This document shows, piece after piece, positions 38,103 through 51,200 of a stretch of DNA of 64,000 bases. The position numbers and the translations under genes were made by a program. Position 1 is the stretch's first letter; each line of letters opens with the position of its first letter. The notes beneath the pieces were generated by a model, which saw nothing but the letters and a program-made list of their open reading frames with translations, had not been told where the DNA came from and did not search any database. Location of the stretch: assembly GCA_963969595.1 (NCBI GenBank), contig OZ018416.1, positions 18,492,065 to 18,556,064 of the forward strand, read 5' to 3'. The DNA is from Neckera pumila. Its lineage: Eukaryota > Streptophyta > Bryopsida > Hypnales > Neckeraceae.

Positions 38103-39589
38103 CCGTCAATATAAGCAATCCAGCATAGTTGTAGGCACATTTTTCTAAAAAAATAATGTTTTTGTAGGATTAGCAATTGAAAATCATGAATTTTCAATTT
38201 TTTCTTTCCTTTTTTGATATGGCATATAATTTCTATGAATTTTTGAAGTGGTAGCTCCCTAGACAACTGAAGTTGTTACATAGGTAGACTTGAAGCCGAA
38301 ATCTAAAAAAATCTGCAATGAGCTAATTGCACTTAAGAAAGGGGACAATTTCATAGTACTTTTTAAGAACATTTTAATGGACGTCTAAAGACACTTCAAG
38401 GAAAATCTATGGTGCATGAATGAATACAAGGATGCTACTAGGTGTTTCTACCTTATACATCTTTAGTGGAAGTTAACACCATTGTGCAGTACTTATCAAC
38501 AGAGTTAACTCTCTAATCTATATATTGCTAACATTTATCATATTGTACTCCTCCACTTTCCAATGACTCTGCAATGTCTCTGTTCCACTCGGACTAAAAG
38601 AATTTTTTTTCATAACGTTCAATAGCAAACATTGTCACTGCAACTTGGCTCTACAATAGATCGTGTAGAATATTCCACTTCTAACAGTACTTCATCAGTA
38701 GCTAAGTGGACAAATGGATGCTCAATGTGCTGAGCAGTGTGCATGAAGGAAAAGGTAGTGGACATAAAGGCTACTGAATGTTGTGTCTATTACCAAAACT
38801 CCATACTACTTCACTGTCTTATTCAAAACACCTTACAATGTTGTGAATTGTTATAGGTTATTATCTTGATAGCACTACAATAGTACAATAGTATTAAATA
38901 TGAGAAGATCAATAAACAAACAACTATGATTAGTCCAATTGTAATGTTATATTTGGGCAGTGTCTAAAGTAGTATCTAGAGGAGTGGTGAAGCTATTTAT
39001 GTCCATTAATATGGATGAAACATTCAAAATTTAGACGTGAAAATATATATTCATCCAAAAATTGTGGAAATCAATCTCTAATAGAAGAACATTACAACTA
39101 AATTTTGTACCAATTAAAAGATTTCATCCATTGTTAATCCCAAAAGGACCAACGGGTGGGAGCACGCTATAATGAGCCAATTTGGGTGGAACCACTCCTT
39201 ATTTTGAAGAATCTTCATTCTAACTCTTGAATATGAGTTGAAATATGAAAAGAAATTGTAATGCATTGTTTTTTAGTTATGGCTATTTGACATAATGCAA
39301 AACAAAATTAATTATGTTAAGTTCCTAAGTATTAAGAGGGCCTACATGTAAATGTAGTTGTAACCACTGCTTAATTGGATTCATTAAGGACCCATTATGG
39401 ATGATTTAAAGACTATTTTAGATGGACAAGCAACAATTTTTGGTAGAACATTCCAATAAGAATTCATTATAGATGACTTAAGGACTATTTTAGATGAATA
39501 AGTGACAATTGTTTGATAGAATATTCCAATAAGGACCTCCATAAGCACCTCACTAACGTCTACATGTGGCTCCTATTAGTGTGCTTGGA

Positions 39590-41436
39590 CTCCAACATGC
39601 GTTTTTTGGCTATATAGAAATTTTAGGCAAGTACGTGTGACTAGAGATTTCTATTTTTTTGACCCAAGTTTTAATAGAAGGTAGGGACAAGGTACATATT
39701 TTATATACACTAAGTTTCATGACATTTGAAAACATGAGTCAAAAGTTATGGCCTAATATGTTTTATTCTTCATAAATGGGCAGTCTGGGCAGATAAAAAA
39801 AAAATCACTTTTTCAAAAACCAAAATTTGCAATTGGTTTTCTAGACTTATATATACATAGAAAGCTTTGAATCATTCCATTTTGATCAATGAGTCAAAAG
39901 TTTTGAGGATTTTTTGTTTGCGAGCAGTTATGGATTCTCTATTCTAAAATAAACTTTGAAGTCTTTTATCTTATTTAACCCCTAAAGGACCGGTTGTCCC
40001 CTCGGGGGACAATTTGGGTCCGAGCAAGTTCCTATTGTCTCAATTTTTTGTGAGATTTTTCGGGATTTTTTGAGGTTGTATTTTTGCAAGAGCTTTGTGA
40101 ATATATAATTTTTATTTTCTTTGATGTCCAGGAGCAAAAGTTATGGCACAATAAGTAAGAATGGAATTTGGCGGGTAGCAAGAAAAAAAATCACAAAAAC
40201 TCAAAATAATTTTTTTTCAATTTTTGACTCATAGATTATATTTGTGTCTACATGTAAAGCTTTGTTTCATTCAATTTGGATTAATAATGAGAAAGTTATG
40301 GACAATCTTAGTTTTTTGGACAATCTAAACATCTTCTTGAAAAAATAACTTATAGAATTCATTTTTGAATGCAACTTTTAGAATTTTTCAAAAAAATTGT
40401 TAGACAGGGTTAGAGTTTCTTGCTAGAACAATCTCACCGTTGGGATTATTGTGTATCAATTCCATGTAAAAGCTATTAACTATTTAGTTTTTTCTTCAAT
40501 CTTGAACCCACCTCTACTTAACAATTTTTTAATGAGTGAAAATTAAGTGATTTTTTTCCAAAATTTTTTTGGTAGATTCTCAACTCAACTACTTAACATA
40601 AATAAGTAGAAAATCAAAATCAATAGTGCAAAAAATTTGAACTAAAAAGATTCAAAGCCAAAAAATCTAGTCAAGCAAGGTGAAAAAAAACTTGTTTTCT
40701 TCACTTTAAATATATATATCTTGCAATCTATGTGGTCAAAGTTTCTGAAATTTCTTCTGCATATTCATATACTAGTCAAGTATAAGATCTTACGGTTGGA
40801 TATGCAAAAAAAAAAAAAAAAAAAAATTTAAACTCTTTTCTCTTTGCAATAGAAATGACAGTTTTGAATGGTTTTTGGTAGGAAAATCACCTTGGTCCTT
40901 TAGGGGTTAAATTTCAATATTTTATGGAAAAGATAAAACCACAAGATGTAGATTGTTTGTTACAACATTTCAACCATTGGGATTGGCATTTTTCAATTCC
41001 ATAATTAATTTCTTAACAATTTTGTATTTTGAATCATAGTCTGCCACTATCTACTTACTACTTTATTCCTACATGTTGTATAGTACAATTCCAAATGGTG
41101 TGAAATTTTTTAAGCATGTGGCCAACTTGTCTAGGAAAAAGAATCTAAAGAAGCACAACATTTTGGACATTTTTCATAGAAAAGTGAGCTTGTGAAGTGC
41201 ATTTGCCTTGTTTTTTGTAGGGCCAAAAAAAGCATGTCTAAGATTTCAAACACTAATATCTTTCAATCCGCATGGTAAAAATGACTGAATTTTTTTCCAC
41301 ATGTTCTCAAGTCAGCATTTTGCAAGATTCTATGGTTACATATGTCAAAAAAAGTTTTTTTTCAAAAATTTGGTACTTGTAGTAAAAATGGCAATTTTTG
41401 AGCATTTTTGGGGGTCATGAAACTTCAGGGGTTGAA
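39590..41436 (-). mobile_element. Family B element split by a family A element
   Basis: The left half (about 39590-39974) and right half (40911-41436) match the reverse complement of the 19543 copy. The right end reads AACTTCAGGGGTTGA. The outer left end is degraded. Confidence 0.75.
39975..40910 (+). mobile_element. Family A TTAA element inserted in a family B element
   Basis: 936 bp, from TTAACCCCTAAAGGACC to GGTCCTTTAGGGGTTAA. The flanks are the two halves of a family B copy. The intact family B copy at 19543-20473 has a single TTAA at the corresponding point, so TTAA is the duplicated target. Confidence 0.88.
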
Positions 41437-41780
41437 AATAGAAGAATGTAAGGTAGGATGCTCTAAAAGCGACTACTTAAGGGCTAGTCCGTCTTTTTTG
41501 TAGGTTTGCATGAATAGAAATAATTTTCACTCATTTTTCAGAGAAAGAAAAATGGATGAAGAACGTTACCGAGGTGGTTTCATATTTTTTGAAGCATTTG
41601 TGAGTTAGTTATGAATTTTCTAAGATTTCAGTTGTAGATACCTATTTGTGACCCTAGGTCTCCCAAAATGCGTTCATTTACAACTTCTAAAGTGATTTGA
41701 GGAAATCAAGGCCAATGATTGGCTCTTGTAATAAAGTATACTTTTTTTGGGGGGGTCAATCAATGACTAAAGTGGTCCAT

Positions 41781-42712
41781 TTAACCCCTAAAGGACCAAG
41801 TGTCTGTTCAACGGACAAATGGGATTTTGGGCAGGTACCTACGAGCTGAATTTTTGTCCTAATTTTTTGAAATTTTTTTTGAAGATAGAAAAACTGATAA
41901 GCTTTGTGGGAATATAATTCTTTTTTCAATCGGTGCCTAGGAACAAAAGTTATGCCTAAATAAGCTCAAAATAGAGGAGAGCGGGCAGCAAAAAAATTTT
42001 GCAAAAATTTAATTTTTTTTCTAAATTTTTTTCCCTTATCGATTATATTTTTACCTATTTGGGAAGCTTTGATTCATTTCATTTGGATTTTTTATGAGAA
42101 AGTTATAGACAATCTTGTTTATTAAGCAATTAGAGCATCTTCTTGAAAAAATTAACTTGTAGGATTCATTTTGGAATGCAATTTTTGCAATTTTTCATAA
42201 AAAAAAGTTCCACATGGTTTGGTTTTCTTGCTAGAACGATCTCACCATTGGGATTAGTGCATTTTAATTCCATCTAAAAGACATTAATATTTTAGATTTT
42301 CCTTCTATCTTGTACTATCTTCTACTTAACAATTTTTTGAAGAATGAAAATTAAGTTTTTTTGAATTTCTTTCTTTTTCCTAGACTCTCAACTCAATTCT
42401 CCACTATAAATATTTAAAGTTCAAAACTCTGTAGTGCAAAAATTTAAGTTAAAAATGTTCAAAGTCAAAAAATCTAGTCCTGCAATGTGCTTAAAATCTT
42501 GTTTTTTTCACTTTGAACACAGATATCTTGCAATCTGTGCGGTCAAAAATTCTGTAATTTTTTTCCACACATTGTCATACTAGTTAGGTGTAAGCTCTAA
42601 CAGTTGGATGTGCAAAAAAAAACAATTTTCATATTTTTTTACTCTTTGCTCTAGAAATCGCAGTTTCGAGAGTTCTTTGGTAGAAAAAAGGCCTTGGTCC
42701 TTTCGGGGTTAA
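41781..42712 (+). mobile_element. Family A TTAA element, uninterrupted reference copy
   Basis: 932 bp, starting TTAACCCCTAAAGGACC and ending GGTCCTTTCGGGGTTAA. Its right TTAA (42709-42712) is also the left end of a family C element. No open frame of note; non-autonomous. Confidence 0.88.
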
Positions 42713-43360
42713 CCGTAAATGCCTGAGGAATCCAAATGTGGTGTTTGCAAAACTTTGAAGTTAAATAAAACCTTACCAAGTTGCTCTTTTTAGTAGATTA
42801 TATTTTCTTAAAGTTCTTCTTGAAGTCTAGTTTTAGCATCAAAAATCCGATCTTGAAAATAAATGATAGTGATTTTTCTATTCATGATTTTGTACAAGGG
42901 TATCCAATGCAATCTTGACTTCCTGTAGTGTTGAGAGCTCTTGGAAATGAGCCTCAAATACACTCGATCTTGAGGAAAATTTGCATTCAAAATTCATTAA
43001 AAAAAATTATATAGTAGATTTTAAGAAGCAGTAAATTGATTGGGGTTATACAAGTTAGGCTCTTTAACCTCAATTTTTGTGGTCACCAACTTTTTAGATT
43101 TGACTTGTGAAAAGAGGGTTGAAAGACTTTACACCACTTTTGTAGTTTTAACACCCTCATGGTCAATCATTATAATCTTTTGCTCCACAAGTGATATTGT
43201 TGTGTTTTCTTTTCCTATGAGATCTCTTACATGTCTAGTTTGAATTTGTACAGTTACAATTCAAAAAAAATTGATACAACTTATCAAAATGTTGGCATTT
43301 TGTTCAAGTTAGAGCAAATTCCAAGAAACTCAGAACAAGCCTTGGACATTTAGGGGTTAA
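42709..43360 (-). mobile_element. Family C TTAA element abutting a family A element
   Basis: Reverse orientation: the right end reads GGACATTTAGGGGTTAA and the left end TTAACCGTAAATGCCTGAGG, matching the family C copy at 34237-34913. It shares its left TTAA with the family A element 41781-42712. Confidence 0.7.
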
Positions 43361-43534
43361 AGACCAATTCATATCTATTCAGTACCATTTTGTAGGGTTG
43401 ATTTGAAGAAGCCGGTCGCTTTTAGAGCATCCTACCTTATTGCCAAATATTTCCTCAGAAAAATTATCTACCTTTTTTCTCTTCTTCTTAAATTTATATT
43501 TTAAATTATTTACCTTTTTAGACTAAACAAGACG

Positions 43535-44257
43535 CTACACTAAAATCGGTAAATAGTGTTGGCAACACTAATTGTCCCACCTAACACTAACTACAATTTG
43601 CAAGGTTAGTGTTAGAATATTATTTACCCAATCCAACACTATTTTAGCTCCATAGTAAAATTTGGTCATTTCAACATTTTGACGAGAGTGCATTTAGTGT
43701 TAGATAGGAAATAATCCTTGAAATGCTGCAATAATCCCTGAAATGCTATAATCATCCCTAAAATGCTGCAATAATCCCTGAAATTGGAGCACAAAGGGAA
43801 GGTCAGATTTGGAGCTCCAACGAAGGACCGGCTGGAGGTGGATCTGGCAGGAGCCCGATGAAGGGCTGGAGCTGGAGGGACCCCCGCCTACGGCAAATTG
43901 GTGCAACGGGCAAGCTCCGATGGACAGCAAGCTCAACCACTTTAGCAAGCCCCAACAATTGAGCAAGCTCCAAGGGGCAAGCTCTGATGGACAGCAAGCT
44001 CAACCACTCTAGCAAGCCCCGACAATTGAGCAAGCTCCGAGGGCACCCTTTAAGACTGAAACTTTGCATTCTTCAGGGAAGGGTCAATTCTTGATGACAG
44101 GTGTGTGGAATTTCAGTTTTTCAAGGAAAGGTCAGACTTTGGCGGCGGGAGTTAAGAGCCCAACACTATTTACACATAAGTTGGAAATAGTGTTGGGGGT
44201 AAAAAACAAGGAACAACACTAATTATCACCCAACACTATTTACCAATTTTAATATAG
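43535..44257. mobile_element. CACTA-like element with TIRs and internal repeats
   Basis: The left end CTACACTAAAATCGGTAAAT pairs with the reverse complement of the right end, CTATATTAAAATTGGTAAAT. Both continue into ATAGTGTTGG. The repeat AATGCTGCAATAATCCCTGA recurs at 20-bp spacing (43719-43785), and a unit of about 71 bp with GGGCAAGCTC is duplicated at 43905-44045. A clear target duplication was not found. Frames within are not convincing genes. Confidence 0.6.
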
Positions 44258-47000
44258 TCCTTTCTGGTATAAATCCACTCAGGTTTCCCTAGGAAAGAAT
44301 TATCATGGCCGAGTACCACCAAACCTCCAGAAAATGTACAATTACTCCATCAAAACAGCTTCTTGGCATGATGACCCCAAAAGTTAAGTTAGCTTTGGTT
44401 GCAGCTACTTCCAGTGATGGGTAAGCTATAAATTTAACTGAATTCCTCACTCTAGATAACCAGTAGCGCTAATTAAAACCATCTTGAAAGATTAGCCGTC
44501 CTGTGAATCAATTAAATTAGATGGTGGTAACCAGTGGCGAGTAAGTTAAACTTGCCTTAAGGTAACTACACCTAAAATCGCACAGTCCTTAAAAGCGCAC
44601 ATCGGATATTCTTGCCTAAAATGTATTCCCACTATTCATATGACTCTATGATCGCTTTTAGGTGCACCTATTTTCAGCACTTTGAAAATTCGTAGTTTAT
44701 TCACACGGTGTCCCAAAAATGCATTCTAAGAGAATCTAGAATCCTGTTTTGACTACCAATGGGACCCCACAATTTATGTTCAATATAATAGTGAAAACCA
44801 TGCTGAATTGCTTAACTGTGCGATTTAAGGTGCAGTTAAGTTACCTTATTAGTGGAGCCTCCAGAAAAAATCAATGGCTCCACTCCAGGTTTCAATTAGT
44901 TCCCGGCTGGTACTCCTCCAGTTCAGTACCAGTGGCATCATGTGATACGGTTTAACTTAAAACTCATTTAGGAAGGTGTGCAATCCCCAGTTGCCCACCT
45001 TTACTTTTGAAATGCTAATAATGGAAGTTAATGTTGGCTGGGCTACACGGTAACCCAAGTCAGGTGTCAGGGGAGACCTGGCTCAAGATCTGTTCAAATT
45101 TGAATCTGGGCAACGCCAATTCAGTTCAAGGTCCTACGCTTGCTTACACCCTCCGGGAAAATGCAAATTTTGGGAACACTGGTGGCTTGGACGTTGTGTA
45201 TTGTGAGTTTTTTTTTTTTCTAATGCAGTGGCTCGTTCCATTTGTTATAAAAACAAAACAAAAAAAGCAATGGGAACTGTCACTCCGCCAAGCAAATAAT
45301 GAGTGACCGCTAAGAAAGCCAAGCCTGACATTCTAGAAGACAGATAAGATGGTGCACCGCTTATCCAGCTTCCTGGACCGAGGGTTTTGTCACTTCAAAA
45401 AGATATACCATTCAAGACAACTGCATTTCACACATTTAAATAATTAATTATGAAAATAAGTAAAAAATGATATGCTGCTTCAAAAGCACTCCCACCCATA
45501 CGGCAAAAAACATGCGACAAAAATGACAGTTTCTAAGGTAGACAAGCCTATTACCACCCTGATTTGCAATTTGAGTATACTGGAGCCAATTCCAAGAAGG
45601 GTATGTATTTTTCAGAGGTGTGCGCTTGTTTTGCGAATCAAACCCAAGTGGAATTATAATTTTTCAATCAAAATTGTAATTTTTGTGAATTTTTGAGTGT
45701 CAACCCTGAAATTATAAAACCACTTGTAGACTGGAGTCATAAACATCATACCAACAACCCATAACCACCCTTCCATGTATCTATTAGCACGTAAGTATGG
45801 ACCAATGAAAAATTGACACATTAGTCTTGGTGATATCAATGCTTTGATTTTGTGAGGAAAGTGAGTGGAGTTGGATGACTGTAGTGATGGAAATGGAGCC
45901 AAAACTAGGATGGCAGAAATAGGAAGCTAGCGGCTTTAGGTTGATTTACCTTAGATCCCATCCTCTCTAACTTTACCAATCTGCAAATCCAATGGAAAAT
46001 TATTTTCAGTCACATGGCAGTCTACCACAATATTACATGATCAGCTAATGGCCAAGGAATTAATTCATCGAAAGAATTCTATTCTAAAGTCATATAATGT
46101 TATATCCTGCTAAAGTATTAGATAAGAAAACATTTTAAAGTTGCAGCAATTGCTCTTTATCCATGAATTTGAGGTACAATCATACGACTAAAATCATAAC
46201 TCCCTCTGTAATATCACAAATACTACCATTAATAATAAGGGCTCATGCTTGCTATGCTACACATTCATTGTATCACATATTAGTAAATTTTTGATATATT
46301 TGAATAGAATGCATGATAATGATTTCAATAATTTTTTGAAATAATTAATTTTAATATTTTGTAAAAATATTTTCAATCATGCATACATAAAAATAATATT
46401 TTCACACAATGTTATATTACACAAATAGAATAGTAGTTTGCAATCACCTCTGTAATATCACTTTCACAACTTTTATGATTTCAAAATTCTATTGCTACTA
46501 CCAAATGATTTGAGAAATTTATTCAATTGAAGCAATTTTGGATTTTACAACAATTAAGTTGTTCATGAAGTTTTTGAAATTGACAAGTTTTTATTTTCAG
46601 CTCACCAAGTTTTGGGTGAATTGCCATTGTTCGTAACAAGTGAGTCAACTTTTGAATGCATTACAACAAATGTGGATCTTTTACAGTATTCACCATTGCA
46701 TATGTTTCATTCATCATTCAATAAATTTCTAGTGTACATTTCAATATATGCTTACCTATAAACAAAATTACTCAGTGATTTTAATAATTTTTATTTGAAG
46801 ATTTATTGAAATGTTTGTTGTGCATTTTATTTAATACATAAAAATTGTAATAAAATTCTAATGATGAATGCGTAGCACAGCAAGCGCCAACTGCTAGTCT
46901 CACTATAAAATCATAAAGTTTATTATCATAAGCAAAACGATGATTTTTAAGCTTGCATCGAAATATTCATCTGCAGGTATCAATCACGCAAGAACTCCAA
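44258..47000. other. Unassigned; contains an imperfect inverted repeat at 44550-44860
   Basis: No gene recognised. AAGGTAACTACACCTAAAAT with following CGCACAG at about 44559 is inverted at about 44812-44858. A smaller hairpin (AGTGGAGCC/GGCTCCACT) is at about 44851-44884. Confidence 0.4.
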
Positions 47001-48255
47001 CTGTACAGAACACCTTATAAACTCGTGTACTTCGATTACCAAGGAAGTGACACAACACCACACAATCTCGTCTAATTCGGTACCCAAGAACGAGATAATA
47101 AAGAGCTCTGCGTGCACAATCAAACCACAGATGCCCAACATACGCGTTACAACTCAGAAGTTGCTCGACAGGCAGTTACCGTCTTTCCTCGCAACTTGTA
47201 CCGTACTAAATTCACTTCAAGCAAGTAGCTCTGAAAACCAGTAACCAGGGAAACACAGTCCCATGCAGCTTTCTCAGCATTCACGGGGCCCAGACTCTTT
47301 ACAGCTGCGCAAATGACCACGGCCACGTCAGAACAAAACTTAAAAATCCATCCCGTGACACTATCAACCACTCAACTTGACCTCCAAATCATTGTGACGG
47401 ATGTGATCTACGAGTACAACGAATGAAAATTGAAATAAGCAGGCCCTCCAAAAAATTACAGTAGTCAATAAGTTAAACCTCCCATGATGAAAGGTCCTCA
47501 GACGAAAGAGAACGTTACCCAGTCTTCTACAAAACCTCTGTAGATAAGTCAGATGCACAGCATACATTTGCAGCAGTATAGAGAACCTGTAGTAATTAGA
47601 ATATTGGGAAAAATTTGATAGTCAAGAGATAAGTCATCAGGAGCTTCGTAACAATTTTCCAAAAACGGAATTGAACAACATTTTCTCCTCAACTATATTA
47701 AACCCAACCACAGAAAGCTGAGTGGAAAATACAGAATTCTAACTATCCCAATACGACATCCCCACAAACGTTTGATGGTCGCCCATGAGAGATCAGGGCA
47801 CATCTGAACAACCCCACCACCTATGAAGGAACGCGTAGAAAACTTCAGGTCAGAATTGTGTAGAGTGTTTGAAGTAACAACAAATTCTCCTTCAGATGAA
47901 GGACTATTACTGCCGACATGACCATTGACCTGATACAAAGCGGTGCCGCCACGCCACAATCGTCATCACTACCTTCCACTTGCTGCAAGCCGGTAGCTTT
48001 TTCCACCAAACGAACAGTCTGGATAATTTAGGGCATCTATCTTCCTCCCTATATACGCAACTGCTTGCCTCAAACTGACAGAGTGCTAAGGTTTAGCTCT
48101 AAAGCCGTCAGACTTTGGTACTCAATCAAATTGTGTGTCAAGATGAGCCAATTAGGCACAAAAGCCAGAAAGAGAGTTGATGAAGTCAATTGACAGTGAT
48201 CTTGAAAGGGTTCCCAGCGACATGCCTTCAAGCTACATGGCTGCAGCGAAAGGGA
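47000..48255 (-). other. Probable MLK 3' UTR and downstream flank
   Basis: The stretch follows the MLK stop codon at 48256. It has somewhat more mixed base composition than the AT-rich repeat DNA further left. Open frames here (for example 47693-47959, minus) show no recognisable domain and are most simply 3' UTR. No clear poly(A) signal could be chosen. Confidence 0.35.
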
Positions 48256-51200
48256 TTATGAAACAGTGCGCCCGTAACTTACAGCTGCAATGTATAGATT
48301 CTTGGACCACTTCTCCTGCAAATGGCCATGAAATTAAATTAGTCAACAGTTAATCAGCCCAATCAAATGAGCATAAAGCAATATCACCAGAATCTGAGAA
48401 TAACAAAGCAACTCACCTTCACATGTGTACTGGGGAAAGCCGATGTACGCAAAGTTTCCTGGGTTTCATCAGCAGGTTTCCTGCGTGGCACACTCAAAAC
48501 AAAAGCAGCCTGGTCCCATGTTGCAGCAGTTGACGTAATGCGATATCCACTGTCCCATCGCCTATGAATGCCTTCACTGGGGTACAAGAAATCAAGTTCC
48601 ACTACCTGTAGAGAGCACAGTCAGCGGCTGAAATAGAACTATCACCAGCATCCACACAATATAAATCATTCAACCAAGAAGAAAAGCCGTCAAAAATCAG
48701 TACCTGCTCGGAAAACCCTGCATTTCGTGACATAACCACACCCCAGCGGCTACCCGCAGTAGCCATGGACGTAACATAAAACCCTTCCCGCCATTTCTTG
48801 TTAATCCACTTGAAGGGGAAAGAGTCACTGACTTTGTAAGATTGCTGAGTATACGATGTACCTGAAAAATGACGTTCCATCAGAGGAAACTCAACAAGGA
48901 GAAAACAATAAGACATGCACAGAAACTGAAAACGTGTTCACTGCATCTAATAATAATAATAACAATAACTAATCCCTAAAATTTACAAAATTACCTTTCG
49001 ACATGACAACCAGAGAGCTCCCATTATTAGCACCAGCAATGGCACTGATGTAGAAATTTTTCTCCCACTTTTCCATAATCCACTCCTGCGAGATATCACA
49101 ACACGTTAAAAAATATCCTGCAAACAAGCTGGTAGATGGTATGCACATCAATACAAAGTCAGAATCTTACTGATGGTTCAGTGCGGAAGCAATAAAAAAC
49201 AGTACAAACCTTGTGGAGGAAAACATGAGACAGCTCGTACTCTTGCGCACTAAATCCAGTTCCCGCATCCATGATAAGAGCCCACAGATTTGTACAAGAA
49301 GCCACACTGCTTATATACAGGCCATCTTCATTACCCTTCTCTACATGCTGGGTGAGTCGAGAATCAGCCACATTATAATGATACCTGCCATTGGATACAT
49401 TTTCGGTTTAACAAATGCAAACCAGCACCCTAGATTGATTCACAGAAGATTGGAAATAGATATACCAAGTAAGAGAAACAGAAAAAGAGGACATTCCATG
49501 ACAAGACTTGCAGTGGAGACTGGAATCCTTGTATTTAACAAGCAATGGATTTCAATTCAGAAAATATTCCGTGACAAAGCTATTGCAATATCACTCGAGC
49601 ATACCTCTGCTTCATAGGCCGCCGAGCATTGTAAACAGTAATCCATTGTGTTGCAGGCATTCCCAAACGTATCTTCTTCTTCGGTTGGTCGTCCTCATCC
49701 TCTTCAACACTGATCCGCCCCCTCTTCTGGCCAACCTGTATGGAACACTGAAGTGCCGAAATTTCATCAAATAATGCGAGGAAGATTCCCAGACAGAAAT
49801 ACACAATTCCCAAGACTAGCACATGAAGAACCGGAAATAGATCGTAAAACTAACCTTCTGGGCGCCGTCTGTGTTGATAGGTCGGACAGCGGGATTGGGA
49901 CCTAAGATAGAATCGAAAAGTACAACAAGCTTGCCATAATTTGGCTCTTCATCAAACTTCATGTTTACAACCATCTCCAGGAACTGCTTGAAGGGAGGTG
50001 GGCAGAAGCAGCAAAGCATCTCAGGTGAAGTTGCCATTTTCTTCTTGCAGACAAGGAACCCTTTGTTGTCACCCTACAAATTACACTGAACGTCAGCATC
50101 GTTGCAGAAAATGAATTCATCGTCTGAATTCTGACACGATTAAAACCCGATTCATTAAACAGATTAATCAAGGGGCCACTTGAGTAAGCCGTTACCTGAT
50201 AACCTTGCCAAGGTAAACGACCGCGAAGAAGAAACACCAAAGTGTAAGCAAGGGACTCCAAGTCATCCCTCCTGCTACCAGTCCTTCCTAAGTGTGCGTG
50301 GACACTTGCATAGCGGACTGTTCCACTGCCAAAAAGAAGGAAATTTCACAGCTTCAGTTCATAGCTCTGATGAAGACTACAACCAACGGCAATGATATTC
50401 ATGACAGTGGAACACATTGAACGAGTCAAGAGGGAGAGACTGACCGAAACACGTCGGGCCTCTGGTCATACTCAACATGTTGGCCAGTTGTACCATCCCT
50501 CCATCGAGTAGCTGCGCAGGACCAGGTCATCGAAGCATTAACAAGCTGAAGCTCTGAGACAATGACTCGGGAATACCATTGACATGTCCCGGCAATATGC
50601 AATTCTTCTAGAAAGACACTGGCATTGAATGAAATTAGCGAAATTCAGGAACATATCCAGAAATACGACAAATACTGAAATTCAGCTTACCAAGACCAAG
50701 ATCAACAAGAAATAGCTTCTTCTCATCGGCTGTGTTTGGCTGGCCCAAGAGAAAGTTCTCAGGCTTCACATCTCCATGTACATACCTGTTCAATGAACAA
50801 GGGGGTGAGAACTAGGACATTTGGAAATTGAGGAACTTTGCAAACAAAGTGGCGGAATTACAAAACACTTAAAATCATTTGTTAAGGGGAGAAACGTTTC
50901 AGTAGAAGCATACCCTCTAGAATGCATTTTCTCAAGGATTGAGATAGACTCCACGGCAATGCAGGCAACCATCTCAGTAGACATGCTGTAAAACAGTCAC
51001 CAAACTATCCAATATCAGGACATCAAGAAATGAAGCGAAAGCCACGTTTATGTCTGAGATGCAGTGCGAGAAATCAAAATTCAAGGCCTTACGCTTGGCC
51101 AGATGAGTTCCAGACATCCCAAAGACTAGGTCCAAGCATATCCATGACCTGCACAGGTAAATAAACAAGATTAGATTCCAGGGTTAGCACACAAAGTAAG

